Shown one piece after another: positions 1 through 5,001 of a stretch of DNA of 5,001 bases (its first letter is position 1; every line of letters begins with the position of its first letter). The notes under the pieces are model-generated. The model saw only the letters and a program-made list of their open reading frames with translations. It had not been told where the DNA came from and made no database searches. A program made the translations under genes and the position numbers. The stretch is from Fidelibacterota bacterium (GTDB taxonomy: Bacteria > Bipolaricaulota > Bipolaricaulia > Bipolaricaulales > Bipolaricaulaceae): assembly GCA_024277405.1 (NCBI GenBank), contig JAJRVI010000179.1, positions 1 to 5,001 on the forward strand, read 5' to 3'.

Positions 1-108
1 GCGATGCCCACGGCGGCGAAGCTGCTCCTGTGCTTCAACATGTGGGTGGGGCGGCTCGAGATCATCCCCATCCTCATGTTCTTCCGCGCCCTCCTGTGGA
101 GGAGGTAG
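1..108 (+). CDS. trkH: Trk-type potassium uptake protein, TrkH family (C-terminal end only)
   Basis: The first 35 codons visible, closed by TAG at 106-108, are the C-terminal tail of a TrkH/TrkG-type membrane protein, the K+-translocating subunit of the Trk uptake system in the inner membrane. The recognisable part is the segment CFNMWVGRLEIIPILMFF followed by a short basic end (RALLWRR). This matches the family's final motif, in which GRLE leads into a hydrophobic stretch and an aromatic-basic tail (E. coli TrkH has GRLE near its end). KtrB proteins usually carry GR(I/V)GPLT at this place, so TrkH fits better. The start and pore loops lie outside the window. The last codons (GGAGGAGGTAG) double as the ribosome-binding site of the next gene, suggesting that the two genes are coupled. 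The family call rests on about 20 diagnostic residues. Confidence 0.82.
   Translation, partial: AMPTAAKLLLCFNMWVGRLEIIPILMFFRALLWRR
98..105 (+). promoter_or_regulatory. Shine-Dalgarno sequence of pckA inside the trkH end
   Basis: GGAGGAGG lies 7 nt before the GTG at 113 and overlaps the last codons of trkH. It is a strong match to the 16S 3' end and fixes GTG113 as the pckA start. The layout suggests that pckA translation is coupled to trkH. Confidence 0.75.
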
Positions 109-112
109 CGGG

Positions 113-1747
113 GTGCTGTCCCAGCTGGAGCGGGCCCTGGGGGAACACCCCGATGTATGGTGGAACCCGCCCCGGCGGGAGCTGATCGCCGAGGCGATAC
201 GCCGACGGGAGGCGATCGTGGCGGAGTCGGGGGCACTGGCCACCTGGACCCCGCCCCACTCCACCGGCCGCCGCCCTGGGGACACCTACATCGTCGATCG
301 CCCCGAGGTCCACGAACACATCGACTGGGACTCCCCTTACTGCAACCCGATGTCACCCGATGCCTTCGAGGGGATCCTGGACGATGCCCTGCGCGCCTTC
401 CCGCGCAAGCGTCGCCTCTACCTCGTGGAGCGGGCGCTCGGGGCCGATCCCCGTTACGCCCTCCGGGTGCGGGTCCTCACCGACCGTGCCCTCCACGCGC
501 TCTTCGTGGACAACCTCTTCCGGCCCCTCCCCCCGGGCCCCTCGGAGTTGGGCGCGGAGCCCTTCGATCTCATCGTCCTCCCCCACGATCGCCTCGATCC
601 CGGGAGGTACGAGGGGGTGCTCCGGCCCGATCCCGAGACCGGCCGCCCCTCTGGCATCGTGGTGGCCATGGACTTCTCCCGCAGGCTCGGGGTGGTCGTC
701 GGCTCGGCGTATATGGGCTCGGTCAAGAAGCTCATGTTCACGGTGATGAACTACCTCCTCCCCGGGGTCGGCGTCCTCCCCCTCCACTGCGCCGCCAACG
801 CGGGGGAAGAGGGGGACGTGGCCCTGTTCCTGGGGCTCTCCGGCACCGGGAAGACCTCCCTTTCCACCGATCCCGCCCGCTTCCTGATCGGGGACGACGA
901 GCACGGTTGGAGTGAGGCCGGGATCTTCAACCTCGAGGGCGGTTGTTACGCCAAGCTCATCGACCTCTCCCCGGAGAAGGAGCCGGGAATCTGGTGGGCC
1001 GTGATGCACCGCGCCCCCCCGCTCGAGCACGGGGCGATCATCGAGAACGCCATGGTCTACCCCGATGGCACGCTGGACCTTTCCGATCGGCGCCTGACGG
1101 AGAACTCCCGCGCCTCATACCCCTTGAGGTTCCTCCCCCGCGTGATCCCGGAGGCTCGGGGCGGGCACCCCACGGCGATCTTCTTCCTCACCGCCGATGC
1201 CTACGGGGTCCTGCCTCCCATCGCCCGCCTGGATCCCGCGGGGGCGATGTTCTGGTTCCTCATGGGCTATACATCGAAGCTCGCTGGCACGGAGACCGGG
1301 GTGGTGACGCCGGTGGCCACCTTCTCGCGTTTCTTCGGGGAGCCGTTCATGCCCCGCCGGCCCGGGGTCTACGCGGGGATGCTGGGGGAGGCCCTCCGGG
1401 CCCGCGGCGCACGGGTCTACCTCGTGAACACGGGGTGGATCGGCGGTTCGTACGGGGTGGGAAGGCGGATAGACATCTCCCTCACCCGGAGGATGGTCGC
1501 CACGGCCATCTCGGGGAAGCTCGAGGCGGTGGAATACCGGGAGGATCCGATCTTCAAGCTCTGGGTCCCGATCGCCTGCCCCGGCGTGCCCGGGGAGGTT
1601 CTGGATCCGGCGCGGGCGTGGAGGGACGCGCGGGCGTACCGGAGAAGGGCGGAGGAGCTCGCCGCTGCCTTCCGAGAACACTTCGAGCGGGCCTTCGCCG
1701 ACGCGGGCATCCCCCCGGAGGTCGCCGCCCGCTGCCCGGGCCGCTGA
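113..1747 (+). CDS. pckA: Phosphoenolpyruvate carboxykinase (ATP)
   Basis: This is a complete 544-residue ATP-dependent PEP carboxykinase (E. coli PckA is 540). It converts oxaloacetate and ATP to PEP, ADP and CO2 in the cytosol, the first committed step of gluconeogenesis, and can run in reverse in some anaerobes. Landmarks visible in order: TGRRPGD (Arg53, counterpart of the substrate-binding Arg65 in E. coli), Tyr200 and Lys206 in YMGSVKK (counterparts of Tyr207/Lys213), His225 in LPLHCAAN (Mn ligand, His232), the P-loop GLSGTGKTS with Lys247/Thr248, GDDEHGW at 260-266 with Asp262, NLEGGCYAK at 273-281, ENSRASYPL around Arg333, and NTGWIGGSYGVG at 439-450. The ATP-type P-loop and overall layout separate it from the GTP enzyme. 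The GTG start is supported by GGAGG 7 nt upstream; the gap from trkH is only 4 nt. One small oddity is Ser203, where the family usually has Glu (GEMKK). All catalytic residues are present, so an active enzyme is expected. Confidence 0.97.
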   Translation: MLSQLERALGEHPDVWWNPPRRELIAEAIRRREAIVAESGALATWTPPHSTGRRPGDTYIVDRPEVHEHIDWDSPYCNPMSPDAFEGILDDALRAFPRKRRLYLVERALGADPRYALRVRVLTDRALHALFVDNLFRPLPPGPSELGAEPFDLIVLPHDRLDPGRYEGVLRPDPETGRPSGIVVAMDFSRRLGVVVGSAYMGSVKKLMFTVMNYLLPGVGVLPLHCAANAGEEGDVALFLGLSGTGKTSLSTDPARFLIGDDEHGWSEAGIFNLEGGCYAKLIDLSPEKEPGIWWAVMHRAPPLEHGAIIENAMVYPDGTLDLSDRRLTENSRASYPLRFLPRVIPEARGGHPTAIFFLTADAYGVLPPIARLDPAGAMFWFLMGYTSKLAGTETGVVTPVATFSRFFGEPFMPRRPGVYAGMLGEALRARGARVYLVNTGWIGGSYGVGRRIDISLTRRMVATAISGKLEAVEYREDPIFKLWVPIACPGVPGEVLDPARAWRDARAYRRRAEELAAAFREHFERAFADAGIPPEVAARCPGR

Positions 1748-1785
1748 ACGCGCGGATGTCCCCCGGGGAAGGCACGTGGATGCGC

Positions 1786-1813
1786 CCCCGCGTGGCCCGT
1801 CCCGGCCGCGGGG
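1786..1813. terminator. Possible bidirectional terminator hairpin between convergent genes
   Basis: CCCCGC (1786-1791) pairs with GCGGGG (1808-1813). After a 2-nt bulge, GGCC (1794-1797) pairs with GGCC (1804-1807) around a 6-nt loop. It sits in the 67-nt gap between the convergent pckA and creatininase-like genes and ends directly at the latter's TGA. There is no T-tract on either side, so it is not a canonical intrinsic terminator. Hairpins of this strength are also common by chance in such GC-rich DNA. Nothing else is visible in the gap. Confidence 0.3.
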
Positions 1814-1814
1814 A

Positions 1815-2576
1815 TCAGGGCTTGTGCGGCCGAGGGAGGAGCTCCTCCAGTGGCGTTTCGGCGAGCCACCGGCAGAACGCGATGAGCTTCCCCACCGCGG
1901 CCTCGAGGATTTTCTCCCCTTTCTCCGGGGAGGCCCGCTCCGGGCTCCCCACGCACCCCGCGGGCGCGAAGTCGATGGTGTCGTAGCCCACCTCCACCCC
2001 GTGGATCGCCTTCCCCCACGCGGGCGCCGCCTCGGCCGCGGCTGCGGTGAACCTGTCTGGGCGCACGAGCTCGGGGTCGATGTGCCACACCACCGAGGCC
2101 TCCATCTCCCCGGCGTGGCCACCCCCGTCCTCGAGCAGGGCCCGGACCTCGTCCGCCACCGCCCGCCACCAAACGAACACGTAGGTGGGTATCCCCTCGC
2201 GGCGGAGTTCGTGGGCCGCCTCGGTGAGGGCCGCGGTGTTTCCCCCGTGGCCGTTCACGAAGACGAGTTTCTTCAGGCCGTGGTAGGCCAAGGACCGGGC
2301 GATCCCGGTAACGTAGCTCGCTAGGACCTCCGGTTCCACCCAAAGGGTCCCCCAGAACTGCCGGTGGTGGACGGATACCCCCACGGGCACGGTGGGCAAG
2401 AGGAGGAAGCCGCCCCGGCGGGCGGCCTCCCTGGCGATCCACTCGGCGGTCAGGTAATCGGTCCCCAGGGGCAGATGGGGGCCATGCTGTTCCGTGGATC
2501 CCACCGGGAGAAGCCCCACCCCGGCCCGGTCAAACGCGTCCCTCGCATCGGGCCAGGTGAGGCGCGCGAGCTCCAC
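1815..2576 (-). CDS. Creatininase-family metal-dependent amidohydrolase
   Basis: This 253-residue protein has the length and signatures of the creatininase/creatinine amidohydrolase superfamily. STEQHGPHLPLGTD at 27-40 carries Glu29, His31 and Asp40, with the same spacing as metal ligands Glu34/His36/Asp45 of Pseudomonas creatininase. VHHRQFWGT follows at 69-77, NGHGGN at 108-113 (His110, counterpart of His120), HAGEMEAS at 154-161, and a C-terminal GSPERASPEKGEKI segment typical of the family. Members hydrolyse cyclic or linear amides with Zn, Mn or Fe. Known roles include creatinine hydrolysis, archaeal FAPy-nucleotide deformylation (ArfB) and mycofactocin peptide cleavage (MftE). NGHGGN rather than DGHYEN argues against true creatininase, and no mycofactocin genes are in view, so the substrate is unknown. 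The start is GTG at 2576, 10 nt after the rpmE stop, with GGGAGAGG overlapping that stop. An in-frame extension across rpmE carries no family residues and was discarded. It is the third gene of the rpsI-rpmE operon. Confidence 0.9.
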   Translation of the reverse strand: MELARLTWPDARDAFDRAGVGLLPVGSTEQHGPHLPLGTDYLTAEWIAREAARRGGFLLLPTVPVGVSVHHRQFWGTLWVEPEVLASYVTGIARSLAYHGLKKLVFVNGHGGNTAALTEAAHELRREGIPTYVFVWWRAVADEVRALLEDGGGHAGEMEASVVWHIDPELVRPDRFTAAAAEAAPAWGKAIHGVEVGYDTIDFAPAGCVGSPERASPEKGEKILEAAVGKLIAFCRWLAETPLEELLPRPHKP

Positions 2577-2586
2577 GGGCCTCTCC

Positions 2587-2802
2587 CTACGGTTCCTTCT
2601 TCGTCTGCAGGCCGTACTTCCGCGCGAACTTCTCCGCCCGGCCCGCGGCGTCCACGAACCGCTGCTCGCCGGTGAAGAACGGGTGGCACTTGGAGCAGAT
2701 GTCCACGTGGAGCTCGGGCTTGGTGGAGAGGGTCTCGTATTTGGCCCCACACGAGCAGTAGATCACGGCCTTGTAGAGCTTGGGGTGGATGTCCTTTTTC
2801 AT
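2587..2802 (-). CDS. rpmE: 50S ribosomal protein L31, zinc-binding (C+) type
   Basis: This is a complete 71-residue L31 (E. coli 70), a large-subunit protein involved in bridging the two subunits near the central protuberance. It begins MKKDIHPKL, as most L31 proteins do, and carries Cys16, Cys18, Cys36 and Cys39. Those are the four zinc ligands of the C+ form, with CSKCHPFFTG (36-45) and RFVDAAGR following. Having the zinc-binding form means it is the primary rather than the zinc-starvation paralogue. ATG at 2802 is chosen over an in-frame GTG at 2811. Upstream of the ATG, GGTGATC (2812-2806) matches the anti-Shine-Dalgarno and spans the rpsI stop, and the protein then starts at the family position; the GTG has no such site. 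The gap from rpsI is 5 nt, so the two are probably translationally coupled. It ends with TAG. Confidence 0.96.
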   Translation of the reverse strand: MKKDIHPKLYKAVIYCSCGAKYETLSTKPELHVDICSKCHPFFTGEQRFVDAAGRAEKFARKYGLQTKKEP

Positions 2803-2807
2803 GGCGA

Positions 2808-3245
2808 TCACCGCTTGGAGTACTGCTCTTTCTTGCGGGCCTTGCGGCGGCCATACTTCTTGCGCTCAACCTCGCGGGCGTCCCGGGTGAGGAGCCCCGC
2901 GTCCTTGAGGCGCTTCTTGAATTCCGGATCCACGCCCACCAACGCGCGGGCGATCCCCAATCGGATCGCCTCGAGTTGCCCCGTGATCCCGCCTCCCTCC
3001 ACCCGGGCCTTGACGTCGTAGCGCCCCAGGGTCCCGGTGATGTAGAAGGGGGTGAGGAGATGGCGCTGGATGTACTCCTTGGAGAAGGCGAAGCCGGCGA
3101 AGTACTCCTCCGCCGGACGGCCGTTCACCCAGATCCGCCCCTCCCCTTCCCGGAGGTAGACCCGGGCTACCGACTCCTTCCGTCGTCCCACGGCGTGGAT
3201 GTAGGGACCGACCCGTTTGGGAAGCCTTGCTACCTGCTGGGTCAA
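2808..3245 (-). CDS. rpsI: 30S ribosomal protein S9
   Basis: This is a complete S9 of 145 residues (E. coli 130), a small-subunit head protein whose C-terminal tail reaches the P-site tRNA. It shows AVGRRKESVARVYL at 18-31, the GGGITGQ loop at 84-90 followed by AIRLGIARAL, and the basic tail TRDAREVERKKYGRRKARKK ending in SKR, the conserved end whose last Arg contacts tRNA. The start is TTG at 3245: GGAGGTGAT at 3262-3254 is a near-perfect Shine-Dalgarno, and no ATG or GTG lies between it and the GRRK motif. Reading further upstream to 3302 would run through the promoter and the ribosome-binding site, so that start is rejected. Compared with E. coli there are about ten extra N-terminal residues. 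rplM, normally just upstream of rpsI, is missing here; a cell-envelope polymerase gene precedes it instead. It ends with TGA, which also forms part of the rpmE ribosome-binding site. Confidence 0.96.
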   Translation of the reverse strand: MTQQVARLPKRVGPYIHAVGRRKESVARVYLREGEGRIWVNGRPAEEYFAGFAFSKEYIQRHLLTPFYITGTLGRYDVKARVEGGGITGQLEAIRLGIARALVGVDPEFKKRLKDAGLLTRDAREVERKKYGRRKARKKEQYSKR

Positions 3246-3253
3246 GGCCTTAT

Positions 3254-3262
3254 CACCTCCGT
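3254..3262 (-). promoter_or_regulatory. Shine-Dalgarno sequence of rpsI
   Basis: The minus strand reads GGAGGTGAT here, a 9-nt match to the complement of the 16S rRNA 3' end, with 8 nt between it and the TTG start at 3245. This decides the otherwise unobvious TTG start. Confidence 0.8.
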
Positions 3263-3273
3263 TCACAGGGGCG

Positions 3274-3302
3274 ATCTTAGCTTTTCCCTTTCCCGTTGTC
3301 AA
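3274..3302 (-). promoter_or_regulatory. Sigma-70-type promoter of the rpsI-rpmE-creatininase operon
   Basis: On the minus strand a perfect -35 box TTGACA (3302-3297) is followed after 17 nt by TAAGAT (3279-3274), four of six matches to the -10 consensus including the essential A and T positions. Transcription would start near 3267, giving a leader of about 22 nt that is mostly the ribosome-binding site. The stretch is conspicuously A-rich for this GC-rich genome. It begins only 4 nt after the stop codon of the ligase gene and no terminator lies between, so read-through from upstream may add to expression. Confidence 0.72.
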
Positions 3303-3306
3303 AGGA

Positions 3307-4701
3307 TCACGGCAGGGCCGCGAGGCGCTTCGACACCAGCTCCCGCCAGGCCCTGAGCCCCCGGAGCTCCGAGCGCAGCTTCCCCAGCTCCTTGGGCGTT
3401 ACCCTCCCCCGGAGGCGTTGCTCGATACGGGAGATCTTGCGGTCGATGACCTTCAAGGCCTTCTCGTAGTAAGTCCGGGCCTTGGCGAAATCACCGGTGC
3501 CCTGGGCGATCTCGCCGAGGAGCGCCCAGCCCCGCTCGAAGTTCGGGCTCCGCGCCACGATCCCCTGGAGCACCTCCGTCGCCGCGGCCACCTCCCCCGC
3601 GCGGTAGCGGGCCAGGGCCACGATGTACTGGGCCGCGTCCAACATCTCCCGCGGGGGCACGGTGGCGATGAGGCGCTGGGCGATGTCCTCGGCGGCCCCT
3701 AGGTTCCCTCGCTCCAGCTCCAGGGCGGCGATGTTGAGATAGAGGGCTTCGTGGACGTAGCGCCGGTCCAGGCACCGGTAGAACGTCTCCAGGGCATCGT
3801 CCCGCAGCCCGAGCTCCATCTGGGAGAGCCCGAGCCAGTACAGGCTCACCCGGGGGAAGAAATCCCAGGCCACCGCCCTGCTGAAGAGCCGATGGGCGGT
3901 GCGGACGTCCCCCCGGTAATAGGCCATCTGCCCGTAGAAGAGGTACCGATCGGCGAGGAGGTCCCGCACGGCGACCACGCCCATCCCGAGGCCCACGAGG
4001 ACGACCCCCGCGGCCACAGCCTTGAGGGACGCCTTCCGGAGCACGATGGGGAAGCTCCCCGTACGGCCGTAGCGGGGCGCGAGCATCGCCCCCAGGGCCA
4101 CCACGAACACCAGGCTCGAGGCGGGCAGATGCCAGGGGAAGCTCACCGCGGCGTGGGCGAGGGTGGCGACGGCCCCGGCGCCGAGGAGGGCGAGCTCGGC
4201 CCGTCGGCGTCGATCCCCGGCCTCCCCCATCCGCCGCGTCCAGATGTACGCCATCGTCCCCAGGCCCCCGAGGAGCACCGCGATCCCGAGGGCACCGAGC
4301 TCGGCCGCTACCTGGACGTACTCGTTGTGTGCCTGGGCCGCGCGGGCGATGGGGAACCGGTATCGCTCGCCCACGGGGGACGAGAGGAACGCGGGTTTAT
4401 AGGGGACGAAGTGGATCTTGTAGCCCCCGAGGCCGACCCCGGTCAGGGGATGGTCCCGCCACATGAAATAGCCCACCCACCAATCCCAGGCGCGGACCCG
4501 GCCGGCGTTGCGCTCCCATGCCGTCTCCACCGCCGCGAACGGCGTGGTAGCGGGGTTCAGGAGGAGGGCCGCGAGGAGGACCCCGGCCACGGTGGGGATC
4601 CAGGCGAGGCGGAACCGGCGCAGCGCCCGTCCCCAGAGATACACGCCCGTGCCCACGGCGGCGTAGGCGATCCCCCCGAGGAGACCGACGGGGCCGGCCA
4701 C
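3307..4701 (-). CDS. O-antigen ligase/polymerase-like membrane protein with TPR region (C-terminal part of an interrupted gene)
   Basis: This is the downstream part of a Wzy/WaaL-type glycan ligase or polymerase gene, inner-membrane enzymes that join or polymerise lipid-linked sugars on the outer face. Counting from the GTG at 4701, hydrophobic segments lie near residues 2-22, 34-50, 137-153, 168-185, 192-209 and 226-246. The O-antigen ligase domain signature is RDHPLTGVGLGGYKIHF (82-98), and AQAHNEYVQ with His125 leads into AAELGALGI, the family's conserved periplasmic-loop His region. Residues about 251-425 are TPR-like helical repeats (for example GDVRTAHRLFSRAV and GDFAKARTYYEKAL), then a charged, probably coiled-coil tail to 464. 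TPR tails are common on this family. The GTG at 4701 has only a weak ribosome site and falls inside a hydrophobic stretch that continues upstream, so it is unlikely to be a true start. The frame extends unbroken back to a TGA at 4741-4743. Glycan substrate unknown. It ends with TGA just before the rpsI promoter. Confidence 0.8.
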   Translation of the reverse strand: MAGPVGLLGGIAYAAVGTGVYLWGRALRRFRLAWIPTVAGVLLAALLLNPATTPFAAVETAWERNAGRVRAWDWWVGYFMWRDHPLTGVGLGGYKIHFVPYKPAFLSSPVGERYRFPIARAAQAHNEYVQVAAELGALGIAVLLGGLGTMAYIWTRRMGEAGDRRRRAELALLGAGAVATLAHAAVSFPWHLPASSLVFVVALGAMLAPRYGRTGSFPIVLRKASLKAVAAGVVLVGLGMGVVAVRDLLADRYLFYGQMAYYRGDVRTAHRLFSRAVAWDFFPRVSLYWLGLSQMELGLRDDALETFYRCLDRRYVHEALYLNIAALELERGNLGAAEDIAQRLIATVPPREMLDAAQYIVALARYRAGEVAAATEVLQGIVARSPNFERGWALLGEIAQGTGDFAKARTYYEKALKVIDRKISRIEQRLRGRVTPKELGKLRSELRGLRAWRELVSKRLAALP

Positions 4702-4740
4702 CGCCCCCGTGGCGGTGAGCGCGACCCCGAGCCACGCCCC

Positions 4741-4743
4741 TCA
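4741..4743 (-). other. In-frame TGA interrupting the ligase gene
   Basis: The minus strand reads TGG TGA GGG GCG TGG CTC, that is W-stop-GAWLG. Reading frame and hydrophobic character continue on both sides. The residues after the stop look like the (S)RGAWLG segment common in O-antigen ligases, so the ancestral codon may have been CGA (Arg), one C-to-T transition away. No frameshift is needed to rejoin the halves. Confidence 0.7.
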
Positions 4744-5001
4744 CCAGGGAAGGTCCCGTCCCCGTGGGAGCAGGCGCCAATACCCGATCGCGAAGGCGAG
4801 GAAGAGCCCCGCCACCGCGAGCCCCAACCGCACCCCCGTCTGGCGCACCAGGAGCGCGATGGCGAGCGTGAACCCGAGCCCCGCCAGTGCCAGTGCGCGC
4901 TGCCAGTGGCGCCGCGCGACCACGAGCAGGGCGGTGCAGGGGAAGAAGAGGTACGAGAGGAAGGCGCCGAGGAAGTTCCTGTTCCCCATGGTGGCGATGA
5001 C
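4741..5001 (-). pseudogene. N-terminal part of the same O-antigen ligase-like gene, ended by an in-frame TGA, running off the window
   Basis: These 86 codons are in the same frame as the downstream ligase/TPR reading frame and are separated from it only by TGA at 4743-4741. They encode membrane helices (NFLGAFLSYLFFPCTALLVV, then ALALAGLGFTLAIALLV and LGLAVAGLFLAFAIGYW). The segment ATMGNRNFLGAFL resembles the family's conserved T-x-GN-x-NFL motif, found well inside these proteins. The frame stays open to the window edge (VIAT precedes the Met), so the ATG at 4989 is probably internal and the true start lies beyond 5001. If the stop is real, the product would lack the ligase-domain loop and the TPR region and would be inactive. 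The whole gene would then be a pseudogene spanning 3307 to beyond 5001. A sequencing error or UGA read-through is the alternative. Confidence 0.68.

Noticed and set aside
353..1030. Long minus-strand reading frame opposite pckA (and the similar plus-strand frame at 943-1986)
   Set aside because: These are shadow frames of a GC-rich coding region. Their low-complexity Gly/Arg/Pro-rich translations have no recognisable domain, while the overlapping frame is an unmistakable PEP carboxykinase.
1761..1768. CCCCGGGG palindrome downstream of pckA
   Set aside because: It is a perfect palindrome without a loop and is expected by chance in DNA of this composition; no sign of a binding site or terminator.
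2577..2750. N-terminal extension of the creatininase-like protein upstream of GTG 2576
   Set aside because: It overlaps rpmE out of frame and translates to a Ser/Arg/Pro-rich stretch. A ribosome-binding site directly precedes the GTG at 2576.
3246..3302. N-terminal extension of S9 to 3302
   Set aside because: It would read through the promoter hexamers and the Shine-Dalgarno and has no ribosome site of its own; S9 proteins do not carry such an extension.
4741..4743. TGA as a selenocysteine codon in the ligase gene
   Set aside because: O-antigen ligases are not known selenoproteins and the site sits in a membrane/loop region without a redox motif. The only downstream pairing seen by eye (GTGGC with GCCAC around a 17-nt loop) is unremarkable in such GC-rich DNA.
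1815..4743. Genome-wide reassignment of TGA to Trp or Gly
   Set aside because: pckA, rpsI, the creatininase-like gene and the ligase gene all end in TGA exactly where their families end.

Overview
The window is a GC-rich (by eye about two-thirds G+C) bacterial chromosomal segment with tightly packed genes, frequent GTG/TTG starts and short intergenic gaps. It carries core housekeeping genes (ribosomal proteins S9 and L31, an ATP-type PEP carboxykinase, a Trk-type potassium channel subunit). No phage, transposon, CRISPR or RNA gene is visible. The high GC, compactness and charged, Arg/Glu-rich proteins are consistent with a thermophilic or deep-branching bacterium, possibly known only from metagenomes. 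The phylum cannot be fixed from the sequence alone. TGA is used as an ordinary stop by at least four genes here, so the genetic code is standard.

Layout. The plus strand (1-1747) holds the last 35 codons of a TrkH-like potassium uptake protein, followed after 4 nt by a complete pckA (gluconeogenic PEP carboxykinase) that starts with GTG. The pckA ribosome-binding site lies in the last codons of trkH. A short convergent gap (1748-1814) contains a GC-rich hairpin. Everything from 1815 to the right edge is on the minus strand. In the direction of transcription it holds: a large membrane protein of the O-antigen ligase/polymerase (Wzy/WaaL) type with a C-terminal TPR region, running in from beyond the right edge and broken by one in-frame TGA at 4741-4743; a sigma-70-like promoter (TTGACA, 17 nt, TAAGAT); rpsI (S9) with a TTG start; rpmE (L31, zinc-binding type); and a creatininase-family metal-dependent amidohydrolase of unknown substrate.

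Function. rpsI, rpmE and the creatininase-like gene have gaps of 5 and 10 nt, with Shine-Dalgarno sequences overlapping the preceding stop codons. They look like one translationally coupled operon driven by the promoter just upstream of rpsI. rplM (L13), the usual partner upstream of rpsI, is not there; the ligase gene takes its place. trkH and pckA probably also share a transcript.

The most notable item is the interrupted ligase gene: reading frame and family features continue on both sides of a single TGA. I see no convincing undescribed system; the remaining observations are modest.
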